The notes beneath the pieces are model-generated. The model saw only the letters and a list, made by a program, of their open reading frames with translations. It searched no databases and was not told the DNA's origin. Below, in pieces: positions 1-6,643 of a stretch of 10,980 nucleotides of DNA. Position 1 is the first letter of the stretch; each line of letters starts with the position of its first letter. The position numbers and the translations under genes are program-made. The stretch is from Alphaproteobacteria bacterium (GTDB lineage Bacteria; Pseudomonadota; Alphaproteobacteria; Micavibrionales; CSBR16-224). The stretch is taken from assembly GCA_006226225.1 (NCBI GenBank), contig SBHI01000124.1:1-10980 (forward strand), given 5' to 3'.

Positions 1-2453
1 CCCTGACCGCCGCGTTTCGAAGTGCGGTATTCGTAAGAGGATGTGCGCTTGCCGTAACCTTTGGCGGTAACGCTGAGGATGAAGTTTTCCTTTTCCGCCA
101 GCTCGGCAAAGCGTTCGGGGCTGAGATCGCCGCCGACATCGCCTTCCAGATCGACATCATCCGCACCGCGCAGCGCGGATGCGGCCTTCAGATAGGCGTT
201 GCGGGTTTCGATATCGGCATCACTACCGTGCAGAACCGAGATGGAAACGACTTCATCGCCTTTCGCCAGTTTGATGCCGCGCACACCTGTGGAGGCACGG
301 CTTTTAAAGACGCGGATTTCGGTAAGCGGGAAGCGGATGGCTTTCCCTTTGAGGGTGGCGAGCATGATGTCATCGCTCTCCGTACAGGTGCGGACATCAA
401 TCAGTTTTTCGCCTGCCTCTTCATCCAGTTTCATGGCAATCAAGCCATTTTTGCGGATATTGCGGAAATCGGCCAGTGTGTTACGGCGGATCGAACCGTG
501 CGAGGTGGCAAAGACCACATCCAGCGTTTCCCAAACCTCTTCATCTTCGGGCAGTGGCATGACGACGGAGATATTCTCGCCTTTTTCCAGCGGCAGCAGA
601 TTAACAAAAGCCTTGCCGCGCGATTGCGGTGTGCCGACGGGGAATTGATAGACTTTCATACGGTAGACAATACCGCGCGAGGTAAAAATCAGCATCGGCG
701 TATGGGTCGAGGAGACGAAAAGCTGTGTCACGAAATCCTCATCCTTCGTATTCATGCCGGTGCGGCCCTTGCCGCCGCGGCGCTGTGCGCGATAGGCCGA
801 AAGCGGAACGCGTTTGACGTAACCGGCATGGCTGACGGTGACGACCATATCTTCGCGCTGGATCAGGTCTTCGATATCCACCTCGAATTCGGCTTCCATC
901 AAAGCGGTGCGGCGCGGATTAGCGTAAAGGTCTTTGATCTCGAACAGCTCGCCGCGCATAACATCCAGCAGTTTGTTACGGTCACCCAGAATATGCAGAT
1001 ATTCACGGATTTTATCGGTAATCTCTTTCAGTTCTTCACCGATTTTATCACGCTCCAGTCCCGTCAAACGGTGCAGGCGCAGATCCAGAATGGCTTTGGC
1101 CTGATCTTCAGAGAGCTGGTAAGTGCCGTCATCTTCCAGCATGTGCTGCGGATCGGCAATCAATTCAATCAGCGGCGCGATGTCGCGGGCGGGCCAGGGT
1201 TTTGCGCGCAGCTGTTCGCGTGCCGTGCCCGGATCGGGCGCATTGCGGATAATCGCAATCACTTCGTCAATATTGGCAACGGCAACCGCCAGACCGGCCA
1301 ATAAATGCGCACGTTCACGCGCCTTGCGCAGCTCATAGGCTGTGCGGCGGGTAATGACGACTTCGCGGAATTCCAGGAAGGCGGCCAGCATATCCTTCAG
1401 ATTCATCATCTGCGGACGACCGTGATGCAGCGACAGCATATTGCAGCCGAAGCTGGTTTGCAGCGGCGTGAATTTATAAAGCTGGTTCAAGACCACATCG
1501 GCAATCGCATCTTTTTTGATTTCGATAACGATACGAACGCCGTCGCGGTCTGTTTCGTCGCGCAGGGCCGTGATACCTTCCACGATTTTTTCGCGGGCAA
1601 CCTCGCCGATGCGTTCGACAAGGCGGGATTTGTTCACCTGATAGGGAATTTCATGCACGATAATGGCCTGACGGTCGCCGCGCAATTCCTCGACACTGGT
1701 TTTCGCACGGATAACGACGGAGCCGCGGCCCGTGTGATAGGCGCTACGGATACCGTTTTTACCAAGGATTTCACCGCCGGTCGGAAAATCGGGGCCGGGG
1801 ATAATCTCGGTCAGTTCCTCGATCGTCATGTCGGGGTTTTCAATCAGTTGCAGGCAGCCTTCAATCACCTCGCCCAGATTATGCGGCGGGATGTTTGTTG
1901 CCATACCGACGGCAATACCGCCGGTGCCGTTAATCAGCAGATTCGGAAAACGTGCGGGCAGTACCACAGGCTCCAGCACCGATTCATCATAGTTCGGTGA
2001 AAAATCGACCGTATCTTTATCAATATCATCCAGCAGGGTTTCTGCGACTTTTTGCAGGCGTGCCTCGGTATAACGCATGGCGGCGGGCGAATCGCCATCC
2101 ATGGAGCCGAAGTTTCCCTGTCCGTCAATCAGCGGCAGACGCAGGGAGAAATCCTGTGCCATCCGCACCATGGAATCATAAATAGCGCTGTCGCCATGCG
2201 GGTGGTATTTACCCATGACGTCACCGACGATGCGGGCAGACTTTTTATAAGGTTTGCTGCTGTCATAGCCGCCATCCTTCATGGCGTAGAGGATACGGCG
2301 GTGTACGGGTTTGAGACCGTCACGCACATCAGGCAGCGCGCGGCTGACGATCACGCTCATCGCGTAATCAAGATAGGAACGCTGCATTTCGTCTTCAATG
2401 GCAATGGCGGCTATTTGGCTGCCACCATGCGGGATATCTGTTTCAGTCGTCAT
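1..2453 (-). CDS. gyrA: DNA gyrase subunit A, 3' end cut by window edge
   Basis: GyrA is the breakage-reunion subunit of the A2B2 gyrase that introduces negative supercoils using ATP bound by GyrB. The visible part is 817 codons. Reading the minus strand from the ATG at 2453, residues 29-58 match the start of the winged-helix DNA gate (DYAMSVIVSRALPDVRDGLK). The quinolone region HPHGDSAIYDSM lies around residues 84-95, and the active-site tyrosine is Tyr128 in AAMRYTE. The GyrA box QRRGGKG (residues 557-563, bases 765-785) separates gyrase from topoisomerase IV ParC. The frame is still open at base 1, inside a C-terminal beta-pinwheel repeat (YGKRTSSYEYRT), so roughly 60-100 residues are missing, judging from usual GyrA lengths of about 875-930. 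A stop (TAG) lies two codons upstream of the ATG, fixing the start or excluding longer ones. The Shine-Dalgarno is weak: AAAGG sits about 17 bases upstream. It is divergent from hppA. No frameshift is seen. Confidence 0.98.
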   Translation of the reverse strand, partial: MTTETDIPHGGSQIAAIAIEDEMQRSYLDYAMSVIVSRALPDVRDGLKPVHRRILYAMKDGGYDSSKPYKKSARIVGDVMGKYHPHGDSAIYDSMVRMAQDFSLRLPLIDGQGNFGSMDGDSPAAMRYTEARLQKVAETLLDDIDKDTVDFSPNYDESVLEPVVLPARFPNLLINGTGGIAVGMATNIPPHNLGEVIEGCLQLIENPDMTIEELTEIIPGPDFPTGGEILGKNGIRSAYHTGRGSVVIRAKTSVEELRGDRQAIIVHEIPYQVNKSRLVERIGEVAREKIVEGITALRDETDRDGVRIVIEIKKDAIADVVLNQLYKFTPLQTSFGCNMLSLHHGRPQMMNLKDMLAAFLEFREVVITRRTAYELRKARERAHLLAGLAVAVANIDEVIAIIRNAPDPGTAREQLRAKPWPARDIAPLIELIADPQHMLEDDGTYQLSEDQAKAILDLRLHRLTGLERDKIGEELKEITDKIREYLHILGDRNKLLDVMRGELFEIKDLYANPRRTALMEAEFEVDIEDLIQREDMVVTVSHAGYVKRVPLSAYRAQRRGGKGRTGMNTKDEDFVTQLFVSSTHTPMLIFTSRGIVYRMKVYQFPVGTPQSRGKAFVNLLPLEKGENISVVMPLPEDEEVWETLDVVFATSHGSIRRNTLADFRNIRKNGLIAMKLDEEAGEKLIDVRTCTESDDIMLATLKGKAIRFPLTEIRVFKSRASTGVRGIKLAKGDEVVSISVLHGSDADIETRNAYLKAASALRGADDVDLEGDVGGDLSPERFAELAEKENFILSVTAKGYGKRTSSYEYRTSKRGGQ

Positions 2454-2507
2454 GTTCTAACGCGCTAAAGCCTTTCTTTTCGGGATTCTTTCCTTATAAA
2501 GCTCTTC

Positions 2508-2536
2508 TTTCTAGCATGTTTTGCGGGCAGGCTCAA
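2508..2536 (-). promoter_or_regulatory. Possible second gyrA promoter P2
   Basis: On the minus strand TTGAGC (2536-2531) and TAGAAA (2513-2508) are 17 bases apart. A TG one base upstream of the -10 (TGCTAGAAA) resembles an extended -10 element. Each hexamer matches consensus at only four of six positions, so this is weaker than P1. It would give a leader of about 50 nucleotides, and the tandem repeat at 2538-2568 would lie just upstream of it. Confidence 0.3.
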
Positions 2537-2537
2537 T

Positions 2538-2568
2538 CTTATCTCGGGCTTATCTGGGCTTTTATCCG
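2538..2568. repeat. Three imperfect tandem 10-11-base repeats in the gyrA leader
   Basis: Read on the plus strand the units are CTTATCTCGGG (2538-2548), CTTATCTGGG (2549-2558) and the more diverged CTTTTATCCG (2559-2568). The period is 10-11 bases, about one helical turn, so the repeated face would point the same way on the DNA. The array lies between the two predicted gyrA promoters. It could be an operator array or a leader-RNA element. Neither is shown by sequence alone. Confidence 0.5.
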
Positions 2569-2595
2569 CTTTTCCGTACTGCGGAATAAATTACT

Positions 2596-2619
2596 TGCAT
2601 TCCAGATAATTATCATGCA
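2596..2619. repeat. Inverted repeat TGCAT-N14-ATGCA with nested palindrome over gyrA P1
   Basis: TGCAT at 2596-2600 is the exact inverse of ATGCA at 2615-2619. Inside it is the perfect 10-base palindrome GATAATTATC (2605-2614). That palindrome places a GATAAT hexamer on both strands. The minus-strand copy is the predicted gyrA -10 and the plus-strand copy (2605-2610) points toward hppA. The outer repeat straddles the -10 and start region of P1, a common place for a repressor site. No regulator is identified. Confidence 0.5.
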
Positions 2620-2637
2620 TCTTGCTTGCGCATTCAA
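2609..2637 (-). promoter_or_regulatory. Predicted sigma70-type gyrA promoter P1
   Basis: On the minus strand a -35 TTGAAT (2637-2632) and a -10 GATAAT (2614-2609) are separated by exactly 17 bases. That is 5 of 6 matches to each consensus hexamer with ideal spacing. The predicted start of transcription is near 2602, giving gyrA a leader of about 150 nucleotides. This is the best promoter match in the intergenic region. It is called from sequence only. Confidence 0.65.
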
Positions 2638-2708
2638 AGGGGTTTTTCTCCTTTACAACATCGGTGCGCCTTTTTTTTAGGCCGTATCGGTGGGAATTTT
2701 AAAAGTTT

Positions 2709-2738
2709 TTGAAGTTTGTAAAACGAAAACACTAGAAA
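2709..2738 (+). promoter_or_regulatory. Weak hppA promoter candidate
   Basis: TTGAAG (2709-2714) and TAGAAA (2733-2738) are 18 bases apart on the plus strand, each with four matches to consensus. Transcription would start near 2745 and leave a leader of about 15 nucleotides including the AAAGGA ribosome site. No better-spaced pair was found between 2640 and 2759. The alternative is a start from the plus-strand GATAAT at 2605-2610, which lacks a recognisable -35. Confidence 0.25.
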
Positions 2739-2759
2739 CTAAAACAAAAGGAACAGGTT

Positions 2760-4856
2760 ATGACACAAACGGATGTTATCATTCTCGGTGCGGGCGTGCT
2801 GGCCTTGTTGTACGGCCTTATGGCCGGCTTCAAGGTGATGAACGCAAGTGCCGGAAACGCGCGTATGCGTGAAATCGCGGGAGCGATTCAGGAAGGTGCA
2901 AGCGCCTATCTGAACCGCCAGTATACGACGATTGCCATTGTCGGAATCATTGTTGCCATCGCGCTCGGCATTTTGCTGGGTCTGCAGGTAGCGATCGGTT
3001 TCGTTATTGGTGCGGTACTCTCAGGCGCTGCCGGATATATCGGCATGCACGTTTCAGTACGTGCCAACGTACGTACGGCTGATGCGGCACAACAAGGCCT
3101 TGCTCCGGCTCTGGACATCGCGTTCAAATCCGGTGCGATCACAGGTCTGCTGGTTGTCGGTCTCGGCTTGCTGGGCGTTGCCGGTTACTACATCGCGCTG
3201 AAATATTACGGTTTTGAAACACGCCACACGCTGGAAGCTCTTGTTGCTCTCGGCTTTGGTGCATCGCTGATTTCGATCTTCGCCCGTCTTGGTGGCGGTA
3301 TCTTCACCAAAGGTGCGGATGTCGGTGCCGATCTGGTCGGTAAGGTTGAAGGCGATCTGGCCGAGGATGATCCGCGTAACCCCGCTTGTATTGCTGATAA
3401 CGTCGGCGATAACGTCGGTGACTGTGCGGGTATGGCGGCTGACCTTTTTGAAACCTATGCCGTGACAATCGTTGCCACCATGCTGATTGCGACCAGCACA
3501 TTTGCTGCCGCATCTCTGGATATGGCGATGAACCTGCCGCTGCTGATCGGTGCGCTTTGCATCGCCGGTTCGGTACTGGGAACCTTCTTCGTGAAACTCG
3601 GCGAAACCGAGAACATCATGGGTGCCCTGTATAAAGGCTTTGTTGTCAGTGCTGTTGCTTCTGCCGCTCTGATCTACTGGATCATCAAAAAGAACGTTGG
3701 CATGAACGGTCAGATGGAACTGCTTTCCGGCGGTTTTGTTACCGGCACGCAGCTTTACTATTGTGTTGTTGTCGGTCTGGCTGTGACGGGTCTGCTGATC
3801 TGGATTACCGAATACTACACCTCGACGGAATACCGTCCGGTGCGCGTGATTGCGAAAGCTTCGGAAACCGGACATGGCACAAACGTCATTCAGGGTCTGG
3901 CGATTTCGCTGGAATCCACGGCACTTCCGGTCATCGTTATCTGCGGCGGTATCTTCGTTGCTTATGACGCTGCCGGCCTTTACGGTATCTCCCTTGCGGC
4001 AACGACAATGCTGGCACTGGCCGGTATGGTTGTGGCACTGGATGCCTATGGCCCGGTGACGGATAATGCCGGTGGCGTTGCGGAAATGTCCGACCTGCCG
4101 AAGAAAGTCCGTGCGGTAACAGATGCGCTGGATGCTGTCGGTAACACAACCAAAGCTGTCACGAAAGGTTACGCCATCGGTTCCGCCGGTCTGGCTGCGC
4201 TGGTTCTGTTTGCGGCCTATACCGAAGAACTGCGTCACTATTTCCCGGACATCACGGTCACATTCCCGCTGGAAGAGCCCTTTGTTATCATCGGTCTGTT
4301 CATTGGCGGCATGCTGCCCTATCTGTTCGCGGCAATGTGTATGACGGCTGTCGGACGTGCGGCAAGCTCGATCGTGATCGAAGTCCGTCGTCAGTTCAAG
4401 GAAATCAAAGGCATCCTGACCGGTAAAACCAAACCGGAATACGGTCGTGCCGTTGATATGCTGACACGCGCGGCGATCAAGGAAATGATCGTTCCCTCCC
4501 TGCTGCCGATTCTGGCGCCGGTTGTCCTGTTCGTTGTTGTCTGGGGCATTGACGGTTCCATGACATCAGGCTTCCAGGCTCTGGGCGCGATGCTGCTGGG
4601 TACGATTGTGACCGGTATCTTTATCGCAATTTCCATGACCGCAGGTGGCGGCGCATGGGATAACGCCAAAAAATACATTGAAGACGGCAACCACGGCGGC
4701 AAGGGTTCTGATGCCCATAAAGCGGCTGTGACAGGTGACACCGTCGGCGACCCGTACAAAGATACGGCTGGTCCGGCAGTGAACCCGCTGATTAAAATCG
4801 CGAATATCGTGGCCATTCTGTTGGTCGCCATCGTCGCGAAAATGGTCGGCGTTTAA
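2760..4856 (+). CDS. hppA: K+-independent membrane-bound proton-pumping pyrophosphatase
   Basis: HppA is an integral inner-membrane enzyme that hydrolyses pyrophosphate and exports protons, recovering energy from biosynthetic PPi. The 698-aa product has the usual length of the family and about 16 hydrophobic segments by eye. The catalytic signatures are intact: DVGADLVGKVE (residues 187-197, the DX7KXE motif), DNVGDNVGD (213-221) and GDPYKDTAGPAVNP near the C-terminus (663-676). GNTTKAVTKG at 461-470 carries Lys465 and Thr468. These residues mark the K+-independent class, where K+-dependent enzymes have Ala and Gly. Cys222 follows the second acidic motif, and Cys210 stands in NPACIADN where Val is more common. 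The start has AAAGGA 7 bases upstream. The gene is divergent from gyrA and closed by a strong terminator, so it appears monocistronic. Confidence 0.98.
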   Translation: MTQTDVIILGAGVLALLYGLMAGFKVMNASAGNARMREIAGAIQEGASAYLNRQYTTIAIVGIIVAIALGILLGLQVAIGFVIGAVLSGAAGYIGMHVSVRANVRTADAAQQGLAPALDIAFKSGAITGLLVVGLGLLGVAGYYIALKYYGFETRHTLEALVALGFGASLISIFARLGGGIFTKGADVGADLVGKVEGDLAEDDPRNPACIADNVGDNVGDCAGMAADLFETYAVTIVATMLIATSTFAAASLDMAMNLPLLIGALCIAGSVLGTFFVKLGETENIMGALYKGFVVSAVASAALIYWIIKKNVGMNGQMELLSGGFVTGTQLYYCVVVGLAVTGLLIWITEYYTSTEYRPVRVIAKASETGHGTNVIQGLAISLESTALPVIVICGGIFVAYDAAGLYGISLAATTMLALAGMVVALDAYGPVTDNAGGVAEMSDLPKKVRAVTDALDAVGNTTKAVTKGYAIGSAGLAALVLFAAYTEELRHYFPDITVTFPLEEPFVIIGLFIGGMLPYLFAAMCMTAVGRAASSIVIEVRRQFKEIKGILTGKTKPEYGRAVDMLTRAAIKEMIVPSLLPILAPVVLFVVVWGIDGSMTSGFQALGAMLLGTIVTGIFIAISMTAGGGAWDNAKKYIEDGNHGGKGSDAHKAAVTGDTVGDPYKDTAGPAVNPLIKIANIVAILLVAIVAKMVGV

Positions 4857-4890
4857 ACACCGCCCGTCTTTATAAGACGAAGACATGATG

Positions 4891-4923
4891 AACCCGCTCT
4901 CCGGCAACGGAGGGCGGGTTTTT
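4891..4923 (+). terminator. Intrinsic terminator of hppA
   Basis: The arms at 4891-4903 and 4908-4920 form a 13-pair GC-rich stem with one T-G wobble, capped by a GCAA (GNRA) tetraloop. The descending arm runs into TTTTT (4919-4923) followed by CTTT. It lies 34 bases after the hppA stop. A smaller hairpin (CGTCTT, TAT loop, AAGACG; 4865-4879) precedes it but has no T-tract of its own. Confidence 0.9.
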
Positions 4924-4943
4924 CTTTACGCCTTTGTTGTTCC

Positions 4944-4971
4944 TTGACTCGCAGGCCGTGATTATTACAAT
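4944..4971 (+). promoter_or_regulatory. Predicted sigma70-type promoter of the first ankyrin gene
   Basis: TTGACT (4944-4949) and TACAAT (4966-4971) are 16 bases apart and each matches consensus at five of six positions. The site falls just after the hppA terminator, so the downstream gene is expressed independently. The predicted start near 4978 leaves about 25 bases before the ATG at 5003 but only about 12 before the ATG at 4991, favouring the later start. Confidence 0.65.
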
Positions 4972-5002
4972 GGCTTATTGATTTTGAAAGATGGGAAGAC
5001 AT

Positions 5003-6574
5003 ATGCCCCCTCGCAGGAACAAACCGCCGCAGCGCAAGACTTTTCTGGATAAGCTGAAAAAAGGCTTTAAAAACGTCGCCGATGAAATTACAGGCGGCGG
5101 CGGGCCGTTGCTGCCGGTGGCGGTCGAGAACCCTGTCAAAAAAGCGCAAGACGCGCTGCTGCGCGGTGACCACGCCGCTTTGCAGGCGGTGCTGGATGAA
5201 AAACCCGCAATTTTGAATGATTACGCCCCGAATGGTGAAACGCTGCTGCATAGTGCGGTCGGCAAAGGCGATGCGGTGGCGGTGAAATTCCTGCTGGCCA
5301 AGGGTGCGGATGTGACGAAAAAACGCCGCAGTGACGAAAACCGCAATCCTTACCGTGCGCAGACGCAGGGTTATGAGCAGTTTATTTCCTCCGAATCCGG
5401 CGGCACGCCTTTGTTCTATGCGGCGCTGACAGGGCAGAAAGAGATTGCCGAAATGCTGCTGGCCAAAGGTGCAAAAGCCGATGCACAAAGTACCAGCGGC
5501 GCAACACCCGTCCATGCGGCGGCACAGCGCAATGATGTCGAGATGCTGAAAATCCTGTGTGAAGGCAAAACCAAACCGCGCATTGATTGGACGGATGGCA
5601 CAGGCAATAGCGCTTTGCACTATGCTGTGGCGGGCGACCGTAAAAAGGCGGCGGAATATCTTTTAAAACAAGGCGCGTCAACCAAGCCGGAAAACAATAT
5701 CCGCAATACGGTGCTGCATGTTGCGGCACGGAACGGCAATAAGGATATGACGGCATTACTGCTGTCCCACGGCGCGGATGCCAAAGCCGTGAACGGCAAA
5801 GGCCAGTCAGTGCTGGAACTTGCCATCCCGCAATACAGCGCCCATGCAGGTGCGTCTTTGCAGGGCTATTACGGTGCGGCGGAGGCCGTGATTAAAGGCG
5901 GTGCTGATATTGACAGCCAATGCCGCGAAAAAGGCACAACGGCGCTGCATCAGGCGGCGGCGGGCGGGCATTTGCCGATTGTCCGCGCTTTGCTGGATAA
6001 AGGGGCGGATCCGGATATCTGCAGTGATGACGGTGAAACCGCTCTGCTGAAAGCCGCACGTGCGGCGCGCGGCGGTTATAACAGCTCCACACCGAAACAG
6101 GATGCGGCAATTGATCTGCTGCTGCATTACGGTGCCTCGGTGGATGTGCCGGATGGTAAAGGCATGACGGCATTGATTCTGGCCTGTGAAAACGGGCGCG
6201 GTGATCTGGCGCGGAAATTGCTGGATTACGGCGCGGATGTGAATAAACGCGCTTATGACGGCTCGACGCCGCTGGCAGGGGCGGTGCAAAGCCGTTCGAC
6301 CCAGCTGGTGAAACTGCTGCTGGAGCGCGGCGCAGACGAGAAAGCGCAGAAAATCCCCGGTGAAACGCTGATTGAATTTGCGAAAAAGCGCAACGCACCG
6401 CATGAGATGATTATGCTGCTGCGGGAATACCCGAAACACCGCCGCAAATTATCGCAGGAATTTGCCCAGCAACGCCGCCAAAACCGTGACACGGCGCAAA
6501 AACGCAATCAACAGAATCTGCGTGACTATACGACCCGTAAAAACAATAAGAACGGCGACGCGCCGAAATCCTGA
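5003..6574 (+). CDS. Ankyrin-repeat protein, 523 aa, function unknown
   Basis: Ankyrin repeats are helix-turn-helix scaffolds for protein binding, so a partner-binding role is likely but the partner is unknown. I count about 12 units spanning residues 43-476, several with clear TPLHxAA/ALLxxGAD signatures (for example residues 77-106, 133-162, 310-339, 387-416). Three insertions interrupt the array: 107-132, about 277-290 and about 355-366. The N-terminus is basic with an amphipathic stretch (TFLDKLKKGFKNV) and then four glycines. There is no signal peptide or membrane segment. The tail from about 477 is hydrophilic and rich in Arg, Lys, Gln and Asn (AQQRRQN at 488-494). The start at 5003 was chosen because GGGA lies 6 bases upstream. 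An in-frame ATG at 4991 adds four residues but has no ribosome site. It has its own promoter and ends 69 bases before a second ankyrin gene. Confidence 0.9.
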   Translation: MPPRRNKPPQRKTFLDKLKKGFKNVADEITGGGGPLLPVAVENPVKKAQDALLRGDHAALQAVLDEKPAILNDYAPNGETLLHSAVGKGDAVAVKFLLAKGADVTKKRRSDENRNPYRAQTQGYEQFISSESGGTPLFYAALTGQKEIAEMLLAKGAKADAQSTSGATPVHAAAQRNDVEMLKILCEGKTKPRIDWTDGTGNSALHYAVAGDRKKAAEYLLKQGASTKPENNIRNTVLHVAARNGNKDMTALLLSHGADAKAVNGKGQSVLELAIPQYSAHAGASLQGYYGAAEAVIKGGADIDSQCREKGTTALHQAAAGGHLPIVRALLDKGADPDICSDDGETALLKAARAARGGYNSSTPKQDAAIDLLLHYGASVDVPDGKGMTALILACENGRGDLARKLLDYGADVNKRAYDGSTPLAGAVQSRSTQLVKLLLERGADEKAQKIPGETLIEFAKKRNAPHEMIMLLREYPKHRRKLSQEFAQQRRQNRDTAQKRNQQNLRDYTTRKNNKNGDAPKS

Positions 6575-6580
6575 CTCTGC

Positions 6581-6607
6581 TTGACTCACTTTCATATGAT
6601 ATATAGT
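6581..6607 (+). promoter_or_regulatory. Possible promoter of the second ankyrin gene
   Basis: TTGACT (6581-6586) precedes TATAGT (6602-6607) by 15 bases, which is short but usable. A 17-base spacer would give the poorer TAGTCT. The 8-mer CTTGACTC here is identical to that at the first ankyrin promoter (4943-4950). The AT-rich run CATATGATATATAG between the hexamers supports easy melting. The gene could also be co-transcribed with its upstream neighbour, since no terminator separates them. Confidence 0.4.
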
Positions 6608-6643
6608 CTACCGCTCCCTTTATGAAATTGACGGAGAGAGACG

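Larger units (their letters stand above)
2454..2759. other. Divergent gyrA/hppA intergenic regulatory region
   Basis: This 306-base stretch contains no convincing gene. It separates the divergent gyrA (minus) and hppA (plus) starts and is AT-richer than the flanking genes. It holds the promoter candidates, palindrome, inverted repeat and tandem repeat listed separately. The last 60 bases before hppA are A-rich and end in a good Shine-Dalgarno, AAAGGA, 7 bases before the ATG. An eight-T tract at 2671-2678 sits inside a small inverted repeat (GCCT/AGGC). The 7-mer ATCGGTG occurs at 2660-2666 and again at 2686-2692. A 60-codon frame starting with the ATG at 2690 overlaps the hppA start in another frame. 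It has no ribosome site and is not believed. Confidence 0.7.

Noticed and set aside
228..2000. Long open frames (358 and 231 codons) on the plus strand opposite gyrA
   Set aside because: They are codon-aligned with gyrA. Their stops would need TTA, CTA or TCA codons in gyrA, which this genome avoids. They show no ribosome sites or protein-family motifs, and gyrA is intact.
2668..2682. T-tract with small inverted repeat (GCCT, six T, AGGC) as a terminator
   Set aside because: The stem is only four pairs, and the T-run lies in the loop rather than after the stem. There is no upstream plus-strand gene to terminate.
3054..4238. A 394-codon open frame on the minus strand opposite hppA
   Set aside because: It is codon-aligned antisense to an intact hppA and results from the same avoidance of TTA, CTA and TCA. 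The predicted protein is low-complexity and has no recognisable motif.
4865..4879. Small hairpin after the hppA stop as a second terminator
   Set aside because: It has a six-pair stem with a three-base loop and no following T-run. The strong terminator at 4891-4923 is sufficient.
5807..6439. A 210-codon minus-strand frame within the first ankyrin gene
   Set aside because: It is the antisense shadow of the repeated ankyrin coding sequence. The sense protein has clear repeat signatures and a promoter.
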